This document shows positions 33,383-44,149 of a stretch of 64,000 nucleotides of DNA, piece by piece. The notes under the pieces are model-generated. The model had not been told where the DNA came from. It made no database searches and was given only the letters and a program-made list of their open reading frames with translations. The position numbers and the translations under genes were made by a program. This DNA comes from Choristoneura fumiferana (lineage: Eukaryota; Arthropoda; Insecta; Lepidoptera; Tortricidae): NCBI RefSeq assembly GCF_025370935.1, contig NC_133481.1, positions 14,167,039 through 14,231,038 on the forward strand, given 5' to 3'. Each line of letters opens with the position of its first letter. The first letter of the stretch is position 1.

Positions 33383-33430
33383 CTTTGAGTATTTATCTAG
33401 AATTCTAGATAAATACTCAAAGCCGGCGAC
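33375..33430. repeat. 40 bp perfect palindrome flanked by 8 bp direct repeats
   Basis: 33383-33422 is exactly self-complementary (centre TCTAGAATTCTAGA, ends CTTTGAG and CTCAAAG). CCGGCGAC flanks it on both sides, at 33375-33382 and 33423-33430. The left direct repeat belongs to the arm of the element at 33320. Confidence 0.9.
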
Positions 33431-33770
33431 GTATTTAAGAAACAAATTTAAAAATCTGGTTACTCTGCGCTGAAACTACGTGACATGGTTAATGATTTTA
33501 TTTAGTTTCAGAGTAAACAAATTTACATCCCTCAGGTAGAAGTCATGCCAAAATGAATTAGTAAGAATGTCAAAATAATAATGTCATTTTTTTCAATTTT
33601 ACGCGACTTCTTATCTTTTTTTTATATTATTTACGAGTATTTAAGGAAAACCCAATAACACAATATTTCCACCTCTGAAACAAAGGGCCATTTGATCAAA
33701 TTCTAGAACTTGGGGACCATGAAGTTTTTTGAATGCGTGAAAATTTCAAATGTGTCCAGTGAAGGAATCT
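33431..33770. other. Unassigned sequence
   Basis: No feature supported. Confidence 0.35.
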
Positions 33771-33774
33771 TGCG

Positions 33775-33850
33775 TTATATTTTCGACTCGCACTGGGCTC
33801 ATGCGGTAACTTATACCTTAGCCTTCTCGTTGTAAGAAGAGATCTGTAGA
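33775..33850 (+). mobile_element. SINE 3' fragment, decayed
   Basis: CTCGCACTGGGCTCATGCGG and CCTTCTCGTTGTAAGAAGAG are diverged SINE body sequence. Confidence 0.5.
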
Positions 33851-33854
33851 CGGT

Positions 33855-34420
33855 GCGTAGGTTGAAAATAGGGCTGAATGCTAAAATTCTGAGTCGGAAT
33901 TGTGCTCTTCGTTTCATTTAAGTAGTTCGGCTTTTCCTATGTATAGAAATAAACATATACATATCCTATTTACTCATTATGTTACGTAATGGAATATGTT
34001 CGTGAAATCTGTCTAAAAATAGGTATAATATCCCACGTTCCTGCGTAGTCATGTTTAGTTCCAATTATGTGCTGTTCTTTTAACTTTTGATGACAGAAGA
34101 GTGTTGTGATGACGGAAGGGAAGCAAACAGATTACTAGTAGGATGATTTTTCCGCTCTTACCTTTTGAAAAGTCTGTGGTACATATTTAGTAGGTAACTT
34201 AAACTCCCAACCCATTACCACAAAGTAAGACGTAACGTGTGATAGCGGAGAAACGAAGGAAAATGTCGTAGTTTATTGATAATAGACCTCTTTAAAGTGA
34301 AGCCTAAATAAATTAGTTGGCAACTTGTTGAACGCTTCCTCTTTCTTCTAGCTAGGCTTGGATACGTCGCGCATATTAAAAAGGAGTTTCATTTATGTTT
34401 TTGAGACCAAAATGACGACA
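33855..34420. other. Unassigned sequence
   Basis: No feature supported. Confidence 0.35.
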
Positions 34421-34424
34421 CAGC

Positions 34425-34600
34425 TATAGTGGTAGCGTGTTGTGAAGGGTGCTGGGGCGGGCGAAGGGGCAGTCTGCCGCCCGACGCCGGTCGGCGCACA
34501 CTCACTCACCGCGTCGCTAAAGCAGCAAAACTTCGCGAAGTGTTTATGTGGAATATGACAGTGTTTATGCATTCAGTTTAAAAAAAGGTAAAGTGAGTTG
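34425..34600 (+). promoter_or_regulatory. CpG-rich block with splice-donor-like sites: possible promoter and first exon
   Basis: From 34440 to 34545 the sequence is GC- and CpG-rich (CCGCCCGACGCCGG, CACCGCGTCGCT, TTCGCGAA) in an AT-rich context. It is followed by two donor-like sites, AAG|GTAAAG at 34588 and AAA|GTGAGT at 34594, ahead of a T-rich stretch. There is no open reading frame of note, so if it is an exon it is a 5' untranslated one. No known gene was recognised. It could also be a conserved enhancer or chance composition. Confidence 0.35.
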
Positions 34601-34744
34601 TTTTTTTTTTCCAAAGACAGTTTTTCGTAAATGGGAAAAGTTAAGTTGAATGAAGTTTGAATAGTTTTTGTAGAGGCTTTACATGTTTAATTATGTGTTT
34701 GATTAAAATAATATTAGTAAGATGGTGTACGGTGAAATTAGAGA

Positions 34745-34800
34745 CCGGTTAACCGAGTGGTCAATGACCTTAAGTTGAAGCTAAGGGTGCAGGTTAAATT
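34745..34800 (+). mobile_element. tRNA-like SINE remnant
   Basis: GACCGGTTAACCGAGTGGTC followed about 40 bases on by GCAGGTTAAATTTTCG, a decayed box A/box B pair. Confidence 0.35.
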
Positions 34801-34879
34801 TTCGCGAGGGGAAGTTTACATAATTTTGTGTCGAAAATACAAACTGAAACATAGATGCACAGAAAAACCAGAAAAAGAG

Positions 34880-34955
34880 ACCAGCGCTGGGAATCGAGCC
34901 CAGGTCCTCAGCATTCCGTAGTGCGTGCTATACCACTACATCACCACTGGACAGA
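34880..34955 (-). mobile_element. tRNA-like SINE head
   Basis: On the minus strand: CCAGTGGTGATGTAGTGGTA (box A region) and GGGCTCGATTCCCAGCGCTG (box B, one mismatch). CCAG/CTGG can pair at the ends. The anticodon region does not clearly match a functional tRNA. SINE head preferred. Confidence 0.6.
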
Positions 34956-34959
34956 AGTA

Positions 34960-35360
34960 CAGACACAAATTTCTCAAATGCTATGTGTTTTTTATTTAGT
35001 CACTTAAGACTAGTCTAGATTAGACTAGTGTTTTCGATATGGGTTTTACGGGATGACCGTAAAAGTAACAAAATTTAGAGCTGAAATAAAAAATTCAAAA
35101 ATACTTCAAAAACCAATCATAATTTTGTGTGTTTAATGATTTATTTTTATGTTAGTCACGGATATCATAAGTATATTTTTTTTTACTTTTTAAGAATGTA
35201 GGCACATTGAAAGGAGCTGGTTTGGGCGCTAAAATAACCAATTAGATTAAAAAAAATATATTGAAAAGTAAATTTTAATTTAATCTAGTAATCATTGATA
35301 ACGTGATTGGTAATTGTGAAGTGATTACACAACTTGAAATTTATCTACTTACTAAATAGC
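34960..35360. other. Unassigned sequence
   Basis: No feature supported. Confidence 0.35.
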
Positions 35361-35677
35361 AGATACGTAGAATACGTACTGAGGAGATACGTAGAAGAAC
35401 AAGGGTCATCGACATAGCCAAGTGAATTAGCTCGTTGAAGTGGCAATGGGCGGGCCATATAGCACGGAGAGCGGATGGCCGTTGGGGCCGAAAAGTTCTC
35501 AAGTGGAGACCGCGGATCAGCAAGCGCAGCGTAGGACGTCCACCAATAAGATGGACAGATGACCTGGTTAAAGCTGCGGGTTCACGGTAGATGCAGGCCG
35601 CTGCCAACCGAAGCAACTGGAGGTCTGTGGGGGAGGCCTATGTCCAACAGTGGACGTCCTACGGCTGAGATGATGAT
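35361..35677 (+). pseudogene. RTE-type LINE: reverse transcriptase C-terminus and 3' end
   Basis: In one plus-strand frame from 35384: RRRTRVIDIAK, stop, then SLKWQWAGHIARRADGRWG, KVLKWRPR, RSVGRPPIRWTDDLVKAAGS and a second stop. This is the well-known tail region of RTE/BovB-type polyproteins, followed by GAGGCCTATGTCCAACAGTGG and (ATG)n. It is the cleanest copy of this tail in the window and is disabled by two stop codons. Confidence 0.88.
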
Positions 35678-35679
35678 GA

Positions 35680-37745
35680 AATAGCACAAATATCAACTTC
35701 GTCATTGTCATTTTTTATTAAAAATATGGTGAAAAAATCCACTAGGTTTTTTTTGGAACGCTCACTGCTACGTTTAAAATATGCTACCACTCATTTTTAA
35801 TCAATCCTTTGAGTGGTTGCAGAACATTGTAAATATCTGGGTTTTAATCTAATACCAACTAATGAAGTCAGCTACGAAAGCAATGGTCAGCACGTCGGCA
35901 TCTAATCTAATCTTCATTCTCCGCTTCTTTGTCATGTGTTACTAGATTACATATAATTTCCCCAGATTTTCCTCCTCCTAGTTTCTCTTGCCCAATTCCA
36001 ACATCACACACACCCTCAGTCCACATAAAAATATGGTAACATCATTAGGGCAAGCATATACATAATTAGATCGTTATATCATACAACATAAATGATGGAG
36101 GTGATATCACCCTCATCTGAAAAGGTCAGCGACACATTACCGGCACTCGCTAGTCACTCAAGTCAGGGGGGGAATATGACCACTTATAATCATTACGAAG
36201 GCCGTTACGGGTGGCCTCTTTTGTTAAAAGATTGCCCGTGAGGAAACATTATGGTAAAATGAAGGAAAAATATCTATTTCGCCCTCATTTTATCATACCG
36301 CTTTAAAGGAATTGCAGAATAATTTATTATAAGGGCAGGTTGCGAGAAGAATTAAAAGCTGTAGCATCAAATTTGCAAGCATTTGGCCGTTTGTGCCGCG
36401 TTTGTAAAGGCTGAATACTTACTTGGACATGATGAGGCTTGGATTTATATAGTATCGTCTTGGATCCGAATTAGATGTAAAAAGGAATGTTGAGGAAAAT
36501 ATTTTTAATTGTATAAAAAAAACTAAATTTAACATTCCAAAGTATACTTTATTATGGATACTTGGCCTACATGAGCCAAACACATGTTGTGTATTTTAGC
36601 TGTCTTGTTGCTTACAGTATCATCAGTCTTCAAGAACTCACATCGATAAATAATAAATGAATGCTTGTTAAGTGGGGAAATGAAATATATTGGAAATCTG
36701 CTTATCGCGATCAGGCTACGTATTCAGTTTGCTATTGATTTATGTTTAGTTGAGAATACAAGGCAAATCTTACGTTTTAAGGATTTTCCACGTCAACCTC
36801 GAGGATATTCGTGTCGTTTTTTAGTACCATTAAATCGTATTTTTAATTTATAATACTCGCGTTTCTAATCAGCAGTTTTACACATTGTAGGTACGATGTC
36901 AAATCAATCCCAAACTTCAACATTTGCATTTATCCATATAATTATCTGTTTCATCACATCCAATACCAACGCGTTCATTGATGACTTCTGGAACCACAGT
37001 TCAATCAGAAGCGCTGTTCTTGCATCGCTGATTATATGGGACGCGAATTAAGTATAGACACGCATTTTTCATCCGTCTTTCGCAGATTTCTTTCACTGAA
37101 TCTCCATTCACGGATAATGTTTTCAATTCAATTAAACGCGGTCAAAGGATCAATCACATCAAATTTAATAATCGTAAGAGCTCTTACCCGGCCAAGTTAA
37201 TCAACGTGGTAAAAGAACATCAGAAAATAGGCCAAGTCGCTTCGGGGGTTAATTGTTTGTAAAATTTCCTTCTATTTGCACGTTTTGGACAATACAATGT
37301 GGAACGCGTATTTAGCTGATATTAAAATTTATCTAAGCTGAGCCGTGCCTGTTGTTTTAATATTAATAACGGTGTGGGAAGACAATGGAGCCAGTATTAT
37401 CCATTAAACTCTTGACTTGGATCCCAAGGGTGGTGGATGATAGCGCTCGAATACGCTTGCTTTGCCCTCGTGTCAGTATATTGAGTTAAATGTGTCCCTG
37501 TTGTATCGCACATTATCATTTTGGTTGACATTAGAAGAAATATTCGTGCAACTAAAGTTGCTTTTAAGAAATTGAAATATCTAAAAGGTAAACATTATTT
37601 GTTTGTAGAGAAGTCTTCAAAATACTAAGTCATTTAAAAAAAATCTTACACTAAAGAGCTACACTATCTTTGATAACATTATGTTAGTAATATAAACTCA
37701 TTGATGATTTATCCATCACTTACCTATACCTACCTATATTATAAC
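35680..37745. other. Long unassigned region, low in recognised repeats
   Basis: No dispersed repeat or gene recognised over about 2 kb. Segments at 36090-36400 and 37080-37300 are less AT-biased and could be conserved non-coding DNA, which needs cross-species comparison. Confidence 0.3.
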
Positions 37746-37749
37746 TTAA

Positions 37750-37805
37750 AAAGCCGTGATTGCGCAGTGGTTTTATCTATGGCCTCTTAAGCAAGATGCC
37801 ATAGC
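37750..37805 (+). mobile_element. SINE head fragment
   Basis: GCCGTGATTGCGCAGTGGTT and TATGGCCTCTTAAGCA match the tRNA-like head; box B and the body are lost. Confidence 0.55.
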
Positions 37806-37824
37806 TATAGTACCTATATTGTTA

Positions 37825-37965
37825 TGTAATTATTTATGTATGTAAACCCTTTATTGTACAAAAGAAAATAAACAAGACACAATTGACAAACTTTGAGATT
37901 TTTGTACAAAGGCGGACTGATCCCTTTAAGGGATCTCTACTAGTCAGTTATAGCTTAAATCTTTA
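37825..37965 (-). mobile_element. LINE 3' end
   Basis: TATGTATGTAAACCCTTTAT, TTGTACAAA, AGGCGGACTGATCCCTTTAA and GGGATCTC resemble 39305-39435. In minus orientation the AATAAAGG-like signal lies at the tail. Confidence 0.6.
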
Positions 37966-37985
37966 CCTATATAAATAAAATAAAT

Positions 37986-38031
37986 AGCGATAAACGAATT
38001 CTCCGCGGATAGATTCGCGACCAACAGCTAG
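37986..38031 (+). mobile_element. Helitron-like element, 3' end only
   Basis: GCGATAAACGAATTCTCCGC, GATTCGCG and CTAG at 38028-38031. It lies 9 bases upstream of the next Helitron's start. Confidence 0.65.
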
Positions 38032-38040
38032 TTGATAATA

Positions 38041-38264
38041 TCCATACTAATATTATTATAAATGCGAGAGTGTGTGTGTTTGTATGTTTGTCCGTCTTTC
38101 ACGTCGAAACGAAGCGACGGATCGACGTGATTTTTGGCATAGATATAGTTTATGGGCCCGAGAGTGACATAGGCTACTTTTTGTTCCGAAAAAATGCACT
38201 GTTTCCGAGGGAAAAGCGCGCGATAACCGAATTCGACGCGGGCGAAGCCACGGGCAAAAGCTAG
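38041..38264 (+). mobile_element. Helitron-like non-autonomous element (Lep1 type), complete
   Basis: 224 bp from TCCATACTAATATTATTATA to CTAG at 38261-38264, preceded by A and followed by T as Helitron insertion (A/T) predicts. The 3' hairpin region is GCGGGCGAAGCC. Frames on both strands (64 and 86 codons) are by-products. Confidence 0.82.
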
Positions 38265-38610
38265 TAGGTAAATCAATAAAAATATCAATAAATACTTACC
38301 TCTTATTTAAAAGGACGATAATCTTATTTTACCTTGTTTGACATTAGATATAACTACTCTACTTCTTCTAAAAGAACAGGTTGGCACCCTTACTCTCCCT
38401 TGGTCTAACAAGGCATACCACACCACCGTTAAAGCTTATGTTTTAGTCTGTTATAGTTCTCGCAGGGCTCTAAAATTACTCAAGAGCTCATCCTGGCTCG
38501 TAGAATTAGTAAGGACATTTCCTATTACGCATATAGATTAACCTAGCTATGTTATGCAAACATGGTCTTTATTACGTATCTTATTTCTATCGTCAGAATA
38601 ACGTATTAAA
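38265..38610. other. Unassigned sequence
   Basis: No feature supported. Confidence 0.35.
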
Positions 38611-38611
38611 C

Positions 38612-38665
38612 ATGCCAAGTGCGTGTCGGGCCACGCGCAGAGGGTTCCGTACAAATATGCGACAA
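38612..38665 (+). repeat. GGCCAAGTGCG-type repeat end
   Basis: GCCAAGTGCGTGTCGGGCCA, GCAGAGGGTTCCGTACAAAT; related to 6328. Confidence 0.5.
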
Positions 38666-38780
38666 ATCAGTATTAAGTTTACATCTTAATTATAAGTTAC
38701 AGTAGGGTTTACAAAGCGTATGAAACTACATATGATAGGGTTTGGCTTTTATGCAACACGTCTATGTTAGTCTGACATTT

Positions 38781-39057
38781 GGTAGCATGGTTAACGTTGT
38801 TTTTTTTTTTAAATTAATTATTTAGATACAGTTTTACGTAATAGGTTTTACAAACTTGACCACTATTGGAAACCTCTGGGGTTTAAGTAATAGTTGGCGA
38901 GATAACGCAGTTGCTCTGGGGATGGACTCTGATTGAGTTAGAAACGTGTCAGCGAGTGTGGTGATTGTTGAGTTTTGTGTATGTTCTTACAGTGTGGAGG
39001 TGGAGGAGCTGTATGAACACACATTCGTTGCATAGACGTAGCTATCGTAAGGTCGCG
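38781..39057 (+). mobile_element. Inverted-repeat element, right arm copy without tail
   Basis: GGTAGCATGG at the start, an unrelated or longer spacer, then the hammerhead-like segment 38912-38954, GTTCTTACAGTGTGGAGG, and AAGGTCGCG at the end, where it stops before the tail. The core reads CTGGGGA instead of CTGAAGA, but stem I (TGCT/AGCG) and GAAAC are kept. Confidence 0.65.
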
Positions 39058-39064
39058 TAATGTC

Positions 39065-39300
39065 ATGCTTGAGTCCAATACATTTACTACACCCTTTTTA
39101 TTAATATCCCGATATCGTGGGAATATTGGAATAAAAGGTAACAAAAATAATGCATTAGCATTATTCCCCAGCTTCCAAAGCTACCAAAATATCATCCAAA
39201 ACTATTATACTTACCGTTTTAGCTAAAAGAATAACAACAAAAACTTTTTAATTCGTAATAATCAGTAGAATACTCTGACCGTGGGGCTTTAAATCCAGGG
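39065..39300. other. Unassigned sequence
   Basis: No feature supported, apart from a box B-like GGGTTCGATTC at about 39298. Confidence 0.3.
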
Positions 39301-39304
39301 TTCG

Positions 39305-39435
39305 ATTCTATGTATGTATGTAAATACTTTATTGTACATAAAACACAAAATAATAGAAAAAGAAAACAACAAAACAAAAGAGTACAAAGGCAAACTTATC
39401 CCTAAAAGGGATCTTTTCAAGCTAACCTATTCTAG
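39305..39435 (-). mobile_element. LINE 3' end
   Basis: ATGTATGTATGTAAATACTT, TATTGTACATAAAACAC and GGCAAACTTATCCCTAAAAG, similar to 37825. Minus orientation. Confidence 0.6.
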
Positions 39436-39528
39436 TCGCATAACTGAGCTACTTTTGTTCTACTACTTTTTATAATATATCATTTGCTTTGGATAACAAT
39501 GATAGCGATTTGCGTGCCTAATCGGATC

Positions 39529-39664
39529 CAGCAGGGCTATTACGGAACTCGCAACTCGAAGTTCGTATCGTACCGTCCCTCTCGCTCTCGTATTAAATAG
39601 TATAAGTGTCAGAGGGACCGCACCACACGAACTTCGAGTTTTGAGTTTCGTAGTAGCCCTGCTG
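39529..39664. repeat. Foldback MITE, 136 bp
   Basis: Ends CAGCAGGGCTATTACG and CGTAGTAGCCCTGCTG are near-complementary, and AACTCGAAGTTCGT/ACGAACTTCGAGTT and CCCTCT/AGAGGG pair inward. Pairing can extend to GATCC/GGAT outside. CAG..CTG ends would fit hAT, but no 8 bp duplication was found. Confidence 0.7.
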
Positions 39665-39669
39665 GATTG

Positions 39670-41175
39670 CTGTCTCGAGAACAAGACATGAATTTAGATG
39701 CGGGTTAACGCAAGTTAATTGAATCTGTTTTGCTAGATGCCAGCCGATAATCGAGGAATATTGCATATAAAGTTGCAATTAAAAGTCACGTGGAATAAAA
39801 CAGAAAAAAAAACAGAATCACACAAAACTCTATATGTAGTTAAAAGTTACAACGAATAAAATTTTACCGTGGGTTGCACCAAGTTACTGTAAAGATAACC
39901 TGCTTATAATTTGTAATCGAATCCCTTTGATTTGATTTTGGAAAGACGAGAAAAAAAACATCTCTACTTTAGAGAAAATATCCCTAAAAATTATCCACAC
40001 GTTCCCGATAAAACGGGTCATGTCGAAGTGACAGCAGTCTGCCAAAGTGATCCTATAAATACTTACTAGTTCTTTTACCTTTCTGAGGTAGGTACTATGG
40101 AATTCAAAAATCAAATATTTTTGACACAAAACTGCGAGTAAAGCAGCTCAATTATTTAGCTTACGAATATTCGTAGTATGTTTCGTAGAAGTTTTCATAG
40201 TCGCGAGTCCTATTAATGTCCCATTGTCAAGACAACAATATGAAAGGTAAGGCCAGAATTATTAAACTACCCGTTAAAGTTGAGCATTACTTTGAAAAAA
40301 GTAAAAGTTTTAACAAAACCCAAGATCGGTTGAAAAGTTTGTAAGAAAAGGAGATTTTAGTCGAGCAAGTTGCAGAAGGGGCTCCATAAGTAGGGTCACA
40401 GGTCGAACTGAATCCATTAAGCAGTCTTTTATTTCAAGTGACAGCTACATGTATAGCCCTTGCGGAAGATGCGATTTCAATGTTCAATTCCTGTCAAAAC
40501 GTTGTGCTCTAACTACAAAATCCTACTTATACCTAGGTACTTATCATGAATACCTTATAAAACAGTTGGAAGGATTTTAATTAATTTTGGTAGTAGATAG
40601 CTGGATCTCTACAATAACACAAGCGCTTTGTTTCAATATCCTTAAAATCCCGAAATCTCAACCGCGAACGATAATTCTCATGGAATTTAGTAATATCACA
40701 TTGAATTTCATCTACCAGACTTACTGGTTTACAAACACGAGCGCAGTCATGAGTTAAAATAGTCCAATCTTATCGGTAACTCTTGATTTTTTACAATGCT
40801 TTTTCGCTCATATTCCACTACGTGAACATCAATATCTGATCTGATGATCTAGTGGAAGTTGTTATTTACGCAAGTCTACTACCTTTCACATGCATATTGG
40901 GTCGAATACGATGCCTTACGTATCAGCACGCTATAAGCTAATAAATGCTCGGTCCCATATATTTATCCTACCTAAAAGACCATCTTAAAAATTAATGGAA
41001 TCTCATCCATATAAGTAATGTATAAAATCTCTTGGCTCTTCAAAAGTAAAATATGGTCCCCTAATGATTCACAATGTGGCGTGTTTGCCGAGATTCCTTT
41101 TGTTGAATAAACCACGAGTATACTCGTATTTAAGTAGTCCGCTTACAAATCCTCATTCGAAATAGTAATAAAAAA
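39670..41175. other. Long unassigned region
   Basis: No recognised repeat or gene. Confidence 0.35.
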
Positions 41176-41179
41176 ATCA

Positions 41180-41245
41180 AAGGTGCGTGTCCAGCCTCAA
41201 ACCCAAGCACATTGGTTGAAAGCCATGGTTACCAGCCACTAAAAC
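41180..41245 (-). mobile_element. SINE head fragment, decayed
   Basis: GGTGCGTGTCCAGCCTCAAA and GGTTGAAAGCCATGG are weakly like the reversed SINE head. Confidence 0.35.
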
Positions 41246-41249
41246 TTAC

Positions 41250-41960
41250 TGAAATATCGAATAAATAAAAAAACATTCTTGTTTAAGTTTCTCCTAAATG
41301 TAGTGAAGTTACTAACCTATCTTATAAAATATCTATCCAACTAGAATCTTACTTTTGATGTAAAGTTCCGTATTGAAATCAAAAGTCCTGGGTACTTGAA
41401 TGAATAATTATAAAATAATTTCGCCCCAGCCGTATCAATCACCAAACAACTTTCTGTTAAGAGCTGTTCCATTGTATTAGATATTTCTTATGCCACTATT
41501 TCTTTTGTGTAAATATTCTTGCCGTCTGCCAATAAGCACCTAAGGCTAATATTCACTAACAGCTTATCTGTGTCTGGCAGATTGACCACAAAGCCACAAA
41601 CAAAAGGTATTGAGCCACCTCAATGTTAAGACCGCGGCCGGATAAGTAACTTATTCCACAGAAATGAGTGTGAACCCGCCTATATGTACAAGCGGCTTTT
41701 CTAACACATGGGTGCGGACTGAATTCAATTTCATATGTTTACTTTCCCTTCTATCTGTAACTCTGGCTTTGCCACTTATCTTTGGCTTTCTTTCGGTATT
41801 TTTGGTGTTAGTTTATACAGATTTCGTGACAAGATAGTATTGTGCATATTTTTATTGATTTATTTAGGTAAAATTTTAGAGTTTCAAATAACATAATATA
41901 TAAACATTTGACAAAGAAGATAATAAATCTCAATATTAATACTCAACCAATCGATTTATT
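41250..41960. other. Unassigned sequence
   Basis: No feature supported. Confidence 0.35.
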
Positions 41961-41965
41961 GATTA

Positions 41966-42171
41966 CTAGCCTGTTATCCCTGACTCCGTCTGCGTAGAAT
42001 TCGTTTATCGCTATCCCGCAGGAACTATACAATTTTCCGGGATAAAAACTATCCTATGTCCTTCTCCGGGACTCAAACTATCTGTATACCGATTCATCTA
42101 AATCAGTTCAGTGGTTTAAGCGTGATGAAGTAACAAACAAACAAACTTACGCATTTACAATATTAGTGGGA
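41966..42171 (-). mobile_element. Helitron-like non-autonomous element (Lep1 type)
   Basis: Plus-strand CTAG at 41966-41969, then GCGTAGAATTCGTTTATCGC, AGGAACTATACAATTTTCCG and CAATATTAGTGGGAT at the 5' end. Same subfamily as 6905 and 49841. Confidence 0.78.
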
Positions 42172-42299
42172 TAGTAGGACTAATCCCACATACACTGACT
42201 AGCAAGCATACTACAAGTGATTCGTTCTTTTTACTCATCAGATAAAAAAATGTGCATGTAAATTTATACTTATAATGTCATAGTGTGTGTGTGGTGGTG

Positions 42300-42470
42300 T
42301 GGAGAGTAAGACAGCCGGTGAAATTACTGGCACTTGAGGTAACCCATCTTAGGCCTCTAGGTTGGCAACGCATCTGCAATCCCCCTGGTGTTGCAGGTGT
42401 CTATGGGCGGCGGTGACCTCTTACCATCAGGAGACCCACTTGCTCGATTGCCATCCAGTCAAATAAAAAT
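42300..42470 (+). mobile_element. LINE 3' tail (GCCATCCAGTC family)
   Basis: GAGAGTAAGACAGCCGGTGA, TAGGCCTCTAGGTTGGCAAC, CTTACCATCAGGAGACCCAC, TTGCCATCCAGTC and an AATAAAAATAAA tail. Three other copies are at 45520, 45990 and 53827(-). Poly(A) and 5' truncation indicate a LINE tail; clade not assigned. Confidence 0.75.
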
Positions 42471-42474
42471 AAAA

Positions 42475-43110
42475 AAGTTGTTTCAATGCAGGTTGGCGTG
42501 ACCAAACAGTACCGAGCAACGTTTATGCAGTGAATTTTCTTGGAAATTGCCTTAGAGCAATGACCTGGCTATCGATTCTTAAATTTATGACCGCCCCATG
42601 AAAAATGCACGCTAATGGCTGAGTATTGTGATCAAAGTGAATTATATTCGTTGAAAATACATACCAACCTAAAGTAAGGTATACCGAGTGCCATCCACGA
42701 AGTCAAAATCTGTTACATTAATAACCCAACCTGCTAAAATTATTCCGGTTCAAAAAAAAATTCTTTTCATACAACTTAATTCGGCACACAATTTATCAGT
42801 AACAAATAAACAACTGACACTAACATTTGCTGCCTCTCTGAAACGTCAAATAAATTACAAATAAATCGTAGAAATAAATTACATTGCTGCTCGAGAAAAT
42901 TAAAAAAAAAATTAGTTATATTTTTTCGATAAAACGGTTCGCCATTCTTATGGATGACACCCGTTGTAAGTATAAATAGTTCCCAAGTGCTTACAGGATT
43001 AAATAGGTCGTAAGTTGGTTCTATCGCTATCGGTTAAATGAAATGGAGCAGCAACAGTATCGCGATGTCGCCACCAGGCTGCCGTGCAGTACACGCCCGG
43101 TGTTTCGCTG
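42475..43110. other. Unassigned sequence
   Basis: No feature supported. Confidence 0.35.
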
Positions 43111-43112
43111 TA

Positions 43113-43284
43113 CCCTCAGCCAAATATGTGGTCTACCACCCTAAAGCTGATAATCGTTTGCATGCCATAAAACAATAATGCCAAATAGACGTGTCTGTTA
43201 ACTTGAAAGTTCGACTTTAGCGACATATTCATTTGATAGGAACTGGTTTAAAAATTGGTAGACCACTTATTTGGCTGATGGCTA
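43113..43284. repeat. MITE with ~26 bp inverted ends
   Basis: CTCAGCCAAATATGTGGTCT and AGACCACTTATTTGGCTGAT (with ACC/GGT inward) are near-complementary. TA precedes the left end. No transposase. Confidence 0.55.
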
Positions 43285-43289
43285 GAAAT

Positions 43290-43695
43290 ATTTCACTTCG
43301 TATGAAAATAACGGTACTTTGTAAATTCATATGTATGATACATACCATGTAGGTACTTTATGAATTTAGACAACGCGTTTATGTCTAGTAGGATATAGGA
43401 GAAGTATACGGCCAAATATTACAGAATTTTTAGGGTGTCGTACCTTTATACTTCAAAAGGGAAAACGAAAAATTTTAGTGCAACGATCGCCTTAAATTAT
43501 TTTTATGTTGGTACAAAATTACACTATGTCCATAAAACAGCTTGCTGTGAGTGTCTCAAATACGAATTAATACTCGTATCTAAATTGGCTAGCTATCTCA
43601 ATCCCGTTCCCGTGGGAATTTCGGAAAATTTATTCTTAGTGTATCTCGGTGATCTCCAAGTGCCAAATTTCAAGTTTGATTGCTTCAGTTAGCAA
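43290..43695. other. Unassigned with repeat fragments
   Basis: TTTTTAGGGTGTCGTACC at 43428 and CCCGTGGGAATTTCGGAAAA near 43611 look like pieces of common repeats. The 85-codon frame 43435-43692 runs across them and is not supported as a gene. Confidence 0.4.
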
Positions 43696-43699
43696 CGTT

Positions 43700-44148
43700 A
43701 CTTTTTAGGGTTCCGTAGTCAACTAGGAACCCTTATAGTTTACCATGTCTGTCCGTCTGTCATCTGTCCGCGGCTAAGCTCAGAGACTGTTAGTAATAGA
43801 AATCTGTAATTTGGTATGAATATACATATTAGTCACGCCGACAAAGTGGTGGACTAAAAAAAAACTAAATATTTTTTTTAGGGTTCCTCCCATAGACGTA
43901 AAGTAGGGGTGTTTTTTTTTAAATTTATTAAGGCAACAAACAGTCACATAGTTAATTAGTTTGTTCTCGACTTACCCTAAAGTGTGGGGTATCATTGGAT
44001 TTAAAACCATTGTGGGGTTGCTAAGACGATTTTTCTATTATTCAGTTATCTGTTAGCGAAATATTCAATTTTAAAATGCAAATGTTCATTAAAATCGAAC
44101 GGAACCTTATTTTGGGCGAGTCTGACGCGCTCTTGGTCGGTCTTTTAA
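43700..44148 (+). repeat. GGGTTCCG repeat family, decayed copy
   Basis: GGGTTCCGTAGTC to CGGAACCTTATTTTGGGCGA, hairpin degraded to GAGTCTGACGC, then CTTGGTCGG. Older than the copies at 31612 and 46200, judging by divergence. Confidence 0.75.
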
Positions 44149-44149
44149 G

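Noticed and set aside
34880..34955. Possible minus-strand tRNA gene
   Set aside because: The cloverleaf is only partial and box B has a mismatch. A SINE head explains it better.
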